DNA from: PNNG01 sp046291695
GTDB lineage: Bacteria; Bacteroidota; Bacteroidia; UBA7662
Direction: 5' to 3'
NCBI GenBank assembly: GCA_046291695.1
Contig: JBKBSO010000008.1
Span: 93,266 to 157,265, forward strand
DNA length: 64,000 bases
Under the pieces are notes generated by a model. It had not been told where the DNA came from, did no database searches, and saw nothing but the letters and a program-made list of their open reading frames with translations. A program made the translations under genes and the position numbers. This document shows positions 49,256-56,388 of the stretch, piece by piece (positions within the stretch are counted from its first letter, which is position 1; each line of letters begins with the position of its first letter).

Positions 49256-50423
49256 TGCCCAACAGTTGATACATAAAACCAATTCCCATATGTGACCGTC
49301 AATTTGTGAGATCGTCTTACAATTGGATATTGTGGTCCAGATGTTCCCCTGCAAGGCAATCCCTCAAATACTGCATAATGCACAACATGTTTGTTATACG
49401 GTTTGTTGTCATTCGCTAAAGTAAGAATGTAATCATATTCGTCAATCACATGTGCTCGACTTTGAAGCGGTGCGCCCCAAGGTGGATTCACCACATGAGA
49501 CCATAGCTTCGAACTGTGGTTCCAGTGGGAATTGGTCCCACTACCGCAGATGTACTCCCATTCTGCAAAATCAATATTGAAGACCCAATATCCGTTTGGA
49601 TCATTTGCTGGGGTTGCCAAAACGGCTAGATTAGGGTTACAAACCGCTTTATTTAACAAATAGGTTAATGCCAAATAACTTCTCATGTAAACATTAGCTC
49701 CAATATGTGCAAAAGGAACAGGGAAACCAGAGGTTCGAGAATCTAGTATAAAATAATCCAAACCTACATTATTCACTCCATTATAAGACCATGTACTTAA
49801 ACTAAGTAAATCACATGGAACATCGATTAAGGGAATATATCCACCGCCATTCAAAACAACAATAACATTAACGTCAACATAACCAGATGTTTGCTCAACA
49901 TCCCACACTAAATCAACTATCGAAACTAGATAATCGGTGCTATCATTTTGCCCAGCAATTATCTTAATAGAGTCAACAGCATTTTCAATTATGGTTAAAA
50001 ACCCTAATAAACTAGAGCCTGAAATAATTCCTTCACCAAAATCAAATTCCATTTCGAGCTGATAAGTAGTTTGCTCTTCGCTTTGGTATTCTAAATCATA
50101 AAATCATAAACTAAATTGTTCAAAATTGCCTCTATAAACAACAAGGCTTCATTTGTTTCGAACTCATCTTCCTCTGAAAAGTCTTCTCGAATTGCGGCTT
50201 GTTGATTTAACTGAGACATCCTGAACCTATCAACTAAGCTTGTCAATTTCGACAAATCCGGCTTGCTAAACACGTCATCGTTTTTTGATGGCTTTAGATG
50301 TAATTGTGCAGGGTTAATTTCATTCTTTTGACATTGCGTAAGGGATACGCCTAACAAAATCAAAAACAAGAATTTAGAAACTCGACCAAAAAGTTTGATT
50401 GTTTGATTGTTTGATTGTTTCAT
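49252..50423 (-). pseudogene. Lipoprotein gene split by an 8-bp tandem duplication
   Basis: Two frames, 50423-50091 (110 residues, lipobox TQC after FLFLILLGVSL) and 50052-49252 (266 residues), are parts of one gene. At 50093-50108 the octamer AAATCATA occurs twice in tandem. Removing one copy joins the frames as ...LNNLVYDLEYQSEEQTTYQL... without a stop, giving 387 residues. The N-terminal part (EALLFIEAILN) resembles the EAxwxIEAxlN motif of a Bacteroidota secreted family. Function unknown. It is coupled to the type IX cargo gene by ATGA. Confidence 0.8.
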
Positions 50424-50633
50424 AGTCTTTAATTTTAGTTACACAAATATTTTAAGGCTTTTCGAAAAATCAAATACTAAATAAAATACAATATGAATTT
50501 TAATTCAAATTTAATAACCGTTCTTATGCAGGCTCAAAAACCTGGATTAGAAAGGAGTTGAGTGTTAAAAAAGTAAATTAAAACGATCATTCAGGTCACC
50601 AAACAATAAAAGTAAAATATTGTTTTTATTTCC

Positions 50634-51944
50634 ATGATTCAACCCCTTGCCATCCACTGGTTCCGCCGCGATATGCGTGTGGAGGACAATACCGCCCTTT
50701 TTCACGCACTTGCTTCGGGCCAGTCCGTACTCGGACTTTTCATTTTCGACAGCAGCATTTTGAGTAAGCTTGAGGACAGAGATGATGCCCGAGTAAGCTT
50801 CATCCACCTGCAAGTGCAGCGGCTCAAAAGCCAATTTGAAGCCTTGGGTGGTAGTTTGTTGGTGCTGCATGGCGACCCGGTGGCGCTGTGGCCGCAAATT
50901 TTGAGCGATTACCCCGTGGCGGCGGTGTACACCAACCGCGACTACGAGCCCTACGCCCGCCAACGCGACGGTGCCTTGCACGAGCTGTTTGAAAGCAAAG
51001 GTGTGGCCTTCCAGCATTACAAAGACCATGTAATATTGGAGGCCAAGGAGGTTTTAAAAGACGATGGACTACCATATACCGTCTTCACCCCCTACAGTCG
51101 GAAGTGGAAAGCCAAGCTACAAGCGGCAGACCTGGAATCGCGCGGCAGTGCCGACATATTCGCCCCCGAGCGGCTGCACCAAACCGCTCCCCTGCCCCTG
51201 CCTACCCTAGAAGCGCTTGGCTTTGCACCCACGGCCATCGACTTCCCCAAGGAAGCCGTAAGCGACGCCCTTATCAAGGTGTATGACGAGCAGCGCAATT
51301 TCCCCGGCATCCGCGGCACCTCACGCCTCGGAGTGCACCTTCGATTTGGCACCATTAGCATCAGAGCATTGGCTCGTCGGGCACAGGCACTCAATGAAAC
51401 TTTTTTAAATGAATTGATTTGGAGGGATTTTTACCAGATGATTTTGTGGCATTTCCCCCATGCCGCTACCGGTGCCTTTAGGCCAGCCTACGACCAAATT
51501 GAATGGCGCAACAACGAGGCTGAGTTTGCCAAATGGTGCGCAGGACAAACCGGTTATCCCATTGTAGATGCGGGCATGCGCGAGCTCAACACCACTGGTT
51601 TTATGCACAACAGGGTGCGCATGATCGTGGCCAGTTTTCTCACCAAACATTTGCTCATCAACTGGCGCTGGGGAGAAGCCTATTTTGCCCGCAAACTACT
51701 CGATTTTGATTTGGCTTCCAACAACGGCGGCTGGCAGTGGGCCGCAGGTTCAGGTTGTGATGCGGCGCCCTACTTCCGGGTGTTTAGTCCCGATGCCCAA
51801 ACCCTCAAGTTCGACCCCAAAGCCAGCTACATCCGCCAATGGGTGCCCGAGTACCAAAACTTGAACTACCGCCCCATGGTCGACCACAAAATGGCACGCG
51901 AAAGGGCTTTGGAGACGTATGGGAAGGCGTTGAAGGGCATTTGA
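50634..51944 (+). CDS. phrB: Deoxyribodipyrimidine photolyase (class I CPD/6-4 type)
   Basis: A 436-residue DNA-repair flavoprotein that uses blue light to split pyrimidine dimers. N-terminal antenna domain (IHWFRRDMRVEDNTALFHAL, YTNRDYEPYARQRDGAL). FAD domain with GTSRLGVHLRFGTISIRALA, NELIWRDFYQMILWHFP, VDAGMRELNTTGFMHNRVRM and NNGGWQWAAGSGCDAAPYFR, the class I CPD signature. Its first 17 codons repeat the orphan fragment at 47452. The region before the ATG lacks a perfect -7 box. Confidence 0.94.
   Translation: MIQPLAIHWFRRDMRVEDNTALFHALASGQSVLGLFIFDSSILSKLEDRDDARVSFIHLQVQRLKSQFEALGGSLLVLHGDPVALWPQILSDYPVAAVYTNRDYEPYARQRDGALHELFESKGVAFQHYKDHVILEAKEVLKDDGLPYTVFTPYSRKWKAKLQAADLESRGSADIFAPERLHQTAPLPLPTLEALGFAPTAIDFPKEAVSDALIKVYDEQRNFPGIRGTSRLGVHLRFGTISIRALARRAQALNETFLNELIWRDFYQMILWHFPHAATGAFRPAYDQIEWRNNEAEFAKWCAGQTGYPIVDAGMRELNTTGFMHNRVRMIVASFLTKHLLINWRWGEAYFARKLLDFDLASNNGGWQWAAGSGCDAAPYFRVFSPDAQTLKFDPKASYIRQWVPEYQNLNYRPMVDHKMARERALETYGKALKGI
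50640..50683 (+). repeat. 44-bp direct repeat, right copy
   Basis: Identical to 47458-47501 and part of the intact photolyase coding sequence (codons 3-17). Distance between copies is 3,182 bp. Confidence 0.95.
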
Positions 51945-52050
51945 TGAGGATTTGTTACGTTGCATCAAGAGAAGTAGGTAGTCTAAGACGATATGTCAGG
52001 GCCAAAGCCGAGATGTATTGATTTTCATCCATATTTACTAACTTTACTCT

Positions 52051-52275
52051 ATGCATTCCTCCTACACAGATTACATCAGCATTGACCCGAACATCAGATT
52101 TGGAAAGCCATGTGTGAAAGGCACTCGGATAACCGTTTATGATGTACTTGGCTACTTGGCTTCTGGCATGACTGAAGCTGATATTTTAGAAGATTTTCAT
52201 CAATTAAGCTTAGCCTCCATTCGTGCTTGCTTGGCTTTTGCCGCTGATAGGGAAAATAAGCTTATGACGGCATAA
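52051..52275 (+). CDS. DUF433-family antitoxin
   Basis: A 74-residue DUF433 protein with YISIDPNIRFGKPCVKGTRI, TVYDVLGYLASGMTEADILE and the helix ending RACLAFAADREN, the full family pattern. DUF433 proteins act as antitoxins to DUF5615 PIN-like toxins, as encoded next. A -7-like TAACTTTA (one mismatch) lies just upstream with a TTG 18 bases before it. Confidence 0.9.
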   Translation: MHSSYTDYISIDPNIRFGKPCVKGTRITVYDVLGYLASGMTEADILEDFHQLSLASIRACLAFAADRENKLMTA

Positions 52276-52277
52276 AT

Positions 52278-52613
52278 GTGCTTTTAATCGATGAATACAT
52301 ATCATTTCGTGTTGCAAAACACTTAAAAAAGATATTTCTCGGTTCCATACACCTGAGTGAAGTTGGCCTGATTGGCAAACGTGATCTTGAAATATGGAGT
52401 TTTGCCAAAAAGAATGGTCTGACAATTTTATCCTATGACACGGATTTTATTGACTTAGCTTAATTAAAAGGATCACCACCGAAAGTTATCAAAATAAAAA
52501 CTGGTAACCTCTCTAATCCGGCCATAATCCATTTGCTGGAACAGAAGCAGCAGGCCATTTATGATTTCATTCAAAGTCCGGCGCATCAAAAGCTCGACTG
52601 CTTAATTATATAA
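52278..52613 (+). pseudogene. DUF5615 PIN-like toxin interrupted by an in-frame stop
   Basis: The intact part (52278-52463, 61 residues) reads MLLIDEYISFRVAKHLKKIF, SVGLIGKRDLEIWSFAKKN-type sequence, and GLTILSYDTDFIDLA. It then hits TAA (52461-52463). The same frame continues LKGSPPKVIKIKTGNLSNPA and on to TAA at 52611. DUF5615 proteins normally read DFxxLSLLKGxPPKVIWLxxGN, so TTA (Leu) appears to have become TAA. The restored length of 111 residues is normal for the family. The lost half includes the GN motif, so the toxin is probably inactive. Confidence 0.82.
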
Positions 52614-52694
52614 GAGCCAAAGTCTCCCGTTCGAGTCAAGCTCAATGCCTTACCAAAACAATCTCTGTGTTCAATTGTCAGATTAGCATTATAT

Positions 52695-53345
52695 ATGCAA
52701 CACATCTCCCTCACCAACATCCTTACGGCCGAAAAGCAATACCGCACCAATTTGATTAACTGCTTAAGCGGGGTGCGCACGGCGCAACTGCTGGGTACAC
52801 AAAATGCGGCGGGACAAACCAACTTGGCCATTTTTAACTCGGCCATGCACATTGGGGCGCATCCACCGCTGCTGGGCTTGATTTTTAGACCGCTCGACGC
52901 ACAGCAACACAGTCTGCAAAACATCCTCGCTACCCAGCACTACACCCTCAACACCGTGCCCATTGATCGACTCACGTCCGCCCACCAGTGTAGTGCGCGT
53001 TATCCGCAGGAGGTGTCGGAATTTGCTGCCAACGGCTTTACGCCTTGGTACAGTGAGCAGCACGCGGCGCCTTATGTAGAAGAATCGACTTTACGCATCG
53101 GTTTAAAGCTGGTCGAAAAAATCGACATTGCCTTGAATGGCACCATGCTGCTGATTGGCGAGGTGCAGGAAATTTGGGTAACCGAAAACGCCTTGGAGAC
53201 CGATGGCAACATTCGGTTCGACCAGCTCGAGGCTGCTGGCGTGGGTGGATTGGACACCTACTACCGCTTTGAAGCTGCCGCCCGTTTTGGCTATGCCAAA
53301 CCAAATGTTAGTCTACAATCATACCTGGTGAGCCTCCGAGATTAA
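52695..53345 (+). CDS. Flavin reductase-like protein (FMN-binding split barrel)
   Basis: A 216-residue flavin-binding split-barrel protein (KQYRTNLINCLSGVRTAQLL, NLAIFNSAMHIGAHPPLLGL, IFRPLDAQQHSLQNILATQH, NTVPIDRLTSAHQCSARYP). This group is often found next to photolyase genes in Bacteroidota. It could supply reduced flavin, though this is inference. Its 3' end overlaps the convergent helicase gene by 4 bp. Confidence 0.87.
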   Translation: MQHISLTNILTAEKQYRTNLINCLSGVRTAQLLGTQNAAGQTNLAIFNSAMHIGAHPPLLGLIFRPLDAQQHSLQNILATQHYTLNTVPIDRLTSAHQCSARYPQEVSEFAANGFTPWYSEQHAAPYVEESTLRIGLKLVEKIDIALNGTMLLIGEVQEIWVTENALETDGNIRFDQLEAAGVGGLDTYYRFEAAARFGYAKPNVSLQSYLVSLRD

Positions 53346-55081
53346 CGGTAAGGCTTATTCCTGTCCCGACGCTTATGCTCGTGTCGGTGTTGAGGCACAT
53401 TGCTAACTCCTTGTCGTGGAGGTCGGCCTTCACGCGGCCCTCGGCTAAATCCCCCACTGCTGTTTGTGTGCTCAACGCGAATACGACGCCCATGAAAGTG
53501 TGCTCCATCGAAAGTCTCTGTGATCTGCTTATCGAGTCCCTGATCTACTTCGACGTAAGAACGGGTTTCACCTATGTCGACCCTACCCAGATCCGATTTT
53601 CGCAAACCTGAGTGATCCAGCAGAAATTGAAGAAAACTTGCCTTATAGAAGCCATCTTTAACCCCCAAGTTGATAAACAATTTGGTGTAATTACCACCAC
53701 CAAAAGCGGGCTTTCCAGCGGCTGTGCCATCCTCAACCCGAGCATTTTTACGGTCGGTAATATTCAGGTCGGCAGCATTGCGATAATAATTCAAGAATCG
53801 TTGGAACTCAAGCGAAGCTACCTTTTTTATTAGCTCTTCTTTACTGATTTCACTAAACTTTTCCTCGATTACCGGTAAAAAGCGTTCATAATCGCCATGA
53901 TCTACCTCAGTAGTAATGATTTTATCAAGAAAATGTAAAAACTGCCGTTCCGTAATGGCCTGTCCGTCAGGAATCATTGCTTTTTCGATAGGCGTTTTAA
54001 TCATCTTTTCAATCTGTCGTACCCGGCTCACATCTTTCGGTGTAACCAGCGACATACAAATGCCTGATTTTCCAGCCCGCGCGGTACGTCCTGAACGGTG
54101 TGTGTACACTTCCTGATCATCGGGCAAGGTATAATTGATGACGTGGGTAATACCGGTTACATCTATACCTCTAGCAGCCACATCGGTAGCGATGAGGAGT
54201 TGTAGTGATTTTTCACGAAACCGGGCCATTACTTTATCCCGTTGCTGTTGCGACAAATCTCCGTGCAAGGCTTCGATATCATAGCCTTCTCTAATCAACT
54301 TTTCGGTAATGTCTTGGGCTTCAGCTTTAGTTCGTGTGAAGATAATGCCGTACATACCCGGATTGTAATCTACCAAACGCTTTAAGGCTTCGAACTTGCT
54401 GGAGGCATGAAGTTGATAATAAAAATGCTGAATATTAGCTGCCCCAGCATTACGTTCTCCCACCGATATTTCGGCAGGATCGGTCATATAATTGCTGGCA
54501 ATTTTTTTAACCCCACTGGGCATGGTTGCCGAGAAAAGCCAAGTAGCTTCACGTGCTGTGGTGTTTTGCAGTATATAATCCAAATCGTCGCGGAAACCCA
54601 TGTTGAGCATTTCATCTGCTTCGTCGAGCACTACATACTTTACTGTATTGAGCTGAATAGCCTTGCGGTCAATCAAATCGATAAGTCGACCCGGGGTTGC
54701 CGCCACAATTTGAGGACCTGACTTCAGCGCTTTAATTTGCTGCATGATATTACTACCCCCATATACCGCCGTTACTCCAAATCCTTTGAGCTGCTTGCTA
54801 AAGTTTTTTAGGTCCTCGGTAATTTGCAAGCAAAGCTCACGCGTTGGGCTGAGTACCAGAACTTGCACTTCACGCTTATTCAGATCGGCAAGTTGAATAG
54901 CAGGTAAGCCAAAGGCAGCTGTTTTGCCTGTACCTGTTTGTGCTAAGCCTACAAAATCTTTGGTTCCGCTAAGTAAGACCGGAATGGCCTGTGTTTGAAT
55001 GGGTGTAGGGGTTGTAAAACCCATTTGGTGGATGGCTTCCAGAATTTCGGGGCCTAATCCTAAACTTTCGAATGATGACAT
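53342..55081 (-). CDS. DEAD-box ATP-dependent RNA helicase
   Basis: A 579-residue helicase with all core motifs in order: GFTTPTPIQTQAIPVLLSG (Q), AQTGTGKTAAF (I), SPTRELCLQI (Ia), TPGRLIDL (Ib), VLDEADEML (II), LFSATMPSG (III), then GIIFTRTKAEA (IV), LLIATDVAARGIDV (V) and HRSGRTARAGK (VI). It has a C-terminal DbpA/CsdA-like RNA-binding domain (about 480-550, LFINLGVKDGFYKASFLQFL) and a basic tail. It resembles cold-shock and ribosome-assembly helicases. Confidence 0.95.
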   Translation of the reverse strand: MSSFESLGLGPEILEAIHQMGFTTPTPIQTQAIPVLLSGTKDFVGLAQTGTGKTAAFGLPAIQLADLNKREVQVLVLSPTRELCLQITEDLKNFSKQLKGFGVTAVYGGSNIMQQIKALKSGPQIVAATPGRLIDLIDRKAIQLNTVKYVVLDEADEMLNMGFRDDLDYILQNTTAREATWLFSATMPSGVKKIASNYMTDPAEISVGERNAGAANIQHFYYQLHASSKFEALKRLVDYNPGMYGIIFTRTKAEAQDITEKLIREGYDIEALHGDLSQQQRDKVMARFREKSLQLLIATDVAARGIDVTGITHVINYTLPDDQEVYTHRSGRTARAGKSGICMSLVTPKDVSRVRQIEKMIKTPIEKAMIPDGQAITERQFLHFLDKIITTEVDHGDYERFLPVIEEKFSEISKEELIKKVASLEFQRFLNYYRNAADLNITDRKNARVEDGTAAGKPAFGGGNYTKLFINLGVKDGFYKASFLQFLLDHSGLRKSDLGRVDIGETRSYVEVDQGLDKQITETFDGAHFHGRRIRVEHTNSSGGFSRGPREGRPPRQGVSNVPQHRHEHKRRDRNKPYR

Positions 55082-55116
55082 CTAACTTATAAGCAATTCA
55101 ATCTGCTTTTAAAATG

Positions 55117-55124
55117 CAAAGGTA
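55117..55124 (-). promoter_or_regulatory. -7 box of the DEAD-box helicase gene
   Basis: A perfect TACCTTTG (minus strand), 35 bp before the ATG, with TTG 16 and 22 bases further upstream. Confidence 0.6.
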
Positions 55125-55164
55125 AGCTTTATTTATGGTACAACCGCAATACATGTCTGCTGTT

Positions 55165-55203
55165 CGATGAACACTTATTCATCGATGCTTTTCTTTAGTT
55201 TTG
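55165..55203 (+). promoter_or_regulatory. cmk promoter with palindromic operator
   Basis: The -7 box TAGTTTTG is at 55196-55203, only 4 bases before the GTG start at 55208, so the mRNA is probably leaderless. A perfect inverted repeat CGATGAA-N6-TTCATCG (55165-55171 and 55178-55184) covers the -33 region, where no TTTG is found. It could be a repressor site or the binding site of an activator replacing the -33 element. Confidence 0.5.
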
Positions 55204-55207
55204 CAGG

Positions 55208-55885
55208 GTGAAAAAAATCATCATTGCCATTGATGGCTACTCTTCTTGCGGTAAAAGTACCCTGGCCAAAGCCATGGCCGCAGAATTGTCTTACGCTTAC
55301 GTCGATTCAGGAGCCATGTACCGAGCGGTAACCCTTTACTTTTTGCGGCATAACATCGATTTAAACAATACAGAAGCCGTTGAACAAGCCTTAAAAGATA
55401 TTCACATCCACTTTGCTTACAATCGGGAAAAGGCCCGCAACGAAACTTTTTTGAACAACGAAATGGTAGAGGATGAAATACGAGCCAAAGCTGTTTCCGA
55501 CTGGGTAAGCCCGGTTGCTGCCATCAAAGCTGTTCGAACGGCCATGGTGGCTCTGCAGCGAAAAGCAGGTAGTCAAAAAGGCATTGTAATGGATGGTCGC
55601 GATATAGGCACCCATGTTTTTCCTGATGCCGAACTTAAATTATTCATGACCGCCAATCCTGAAATACGTGCATTACGCAGATACCGTGAATTGCTCACTA
55701 AGGGTGAAAGCTGGACCATGGAAGCAGTTCGGGAGAACCTAAGTGAACGAGATCGCATCGACAGTAATCGGGCCGAAAATCCACTCAGGCAGGCAGCAGA
55801 CGCCAAAGTGATTGATAATAGTCACATTACCGAAGAAGAGCAGCTTCAGAAAGCCCTTCATCTGGCCCAGTTGGCCATGCACTGA
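55208..55885 (+). CDS. cmk: Cytidylate kinase
   Basis: A 225-residue P-loop kinase making CDP/dCDP from CMP/dCMP. It has the Walker A GYSSCGKSTLAKAMA, the CMP-binding VDSGAMYRAVTLYFLR, the IVMDGRDIGTHVFPDAELKL strand and the lid RDRIDSNRAENPLRQAADAK. The start codon is GTG; the promoter's -7 box lies directly upstream, so an earlier start is not possible. It converges with the PH-like gene, 1 bp apart. Confidence 0.94.
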   Translation: MKKIIIAIDGYSSCGKSTLAKAMAAELSYAYVDSGAMYRAVTLYFLRHNIDLNNTEAVEQALKDIHIHFAYNREKARNETFLNNEMVEDEIRAKAVSDWVSPVAAIKAVRTAMVALQRKAGSQKGIVMDGRDIGTHVFPDAELKLFMTANPEIRALRRYRELLTKGESWTMEAVRENLSERDRIDSNRAENPLRQAADAKVIDNSHITEEEQLQKALHLAQLAMH

Positions 55886-55886
55886 G

Positions 55887-56387
55887 CTATTTCAAAATAT
55901 GTTCAAGCCGCTCTGCTTGTGGTGCTTCTTCTAGCAGTTTCCTAAATACGGCCTTTATTTCTCGATGGTTATCCTGTTCATACAGAAAAATCCGTTTTTT
56001 ACCGTATCGAATCAAAAGCCAATGTTTTTCAGGAACTTTAATTAAGCCTTGTAAACCTTCCGTTTTATCTATCCCTATCCCGGTTATCTCTGAAAACGCA
56101 ATACGTCGGCTTTGCGGCAACACCATTTTTTTAAGCAAAAGCACTACTTCTTCCGCCTCAATACGCACCTCAACCCGGGTAATGTAAAGCTTTTTGTAAA
56201 ATAAGCTCAACAGCACCAATAAGCTAAGGAACATGATATTACTAAAAACACCCGTATAAGCAGGGGCAACTTGATGCACCACATAGCTTAAAGCACCGAG
56301 CAACAAAGCGGCAATGCCCAATAACCAGTTAGGCACCGACCATTCATTACAGTAGAGGGCTTCATACTGATGCTTTTTTGCAGCCAT
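55887..56387 (-). CDS. PH-like domain membrane protein
   Basis: A 166-residue protein with two adjacent membrane helices (WLLGIAALLLGALSYVVH, VFSNIMFLSLLVLLSLFY) and a C-terminal beta-rich domain (VEVRIEAEEVVLLLKKMVLP, ITGIGIDKTEGLQGLIKVPE, KRIFLYEQDNHREIKAVFRK) of the bacterial PH-like type. Function unknown. It is directly downstream of typA (1 bp) and thus probably co-transcribed. Confidence 0.78.
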   Translation of the reverse strand: MAAKKHQYEALYCNEWSVPNWLLGIAALLLGALSYVVHQVAPAYTGVFSNIMFLSLLVLLSLFYKKLYITRVEVRIEAEEVVLLLKKMVLPQSRRIAFSEITGIGIDKTEGLQGLIKVPEKHWLLIRYGKKRIFLYEQDNHREIKAVFRKLLEEAPQAERLEHILK

Positions 56388-56388
56388 A

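Larger units (their letters stand above)
47502..50633. mobile_element. Putative inserted block of about 3.1 kb between 44-bp direct repeats
   Basis: The block separates an orphan photolyase start from the rebuilt gene. It is visibly richer in A+T than the SWIM gene on its left and the photolyase on its right. It carries a type IX cargo gene and a broken lipoprotein gene, both on the minus strand, and a terminator near its left end. No transposase, integrase or terminal inverted repeat is seen. The right edge supplies a new ATG to the photolyase. The boundary is placed at the repeat edges and is approximate on the right. Confidence 0.55.

Noticed and set aside
47502..50633. Classical insertion sequence
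   Set aside because: No transposase, no terminal inverted repeat and a flank duplication of 44 bp, far longer than insertion sequences make.
50565..51029. 154-residue minus-strand frame over the photolyase start
   Set aside because: Antisense to conserved photolyase sequence and without motifs.
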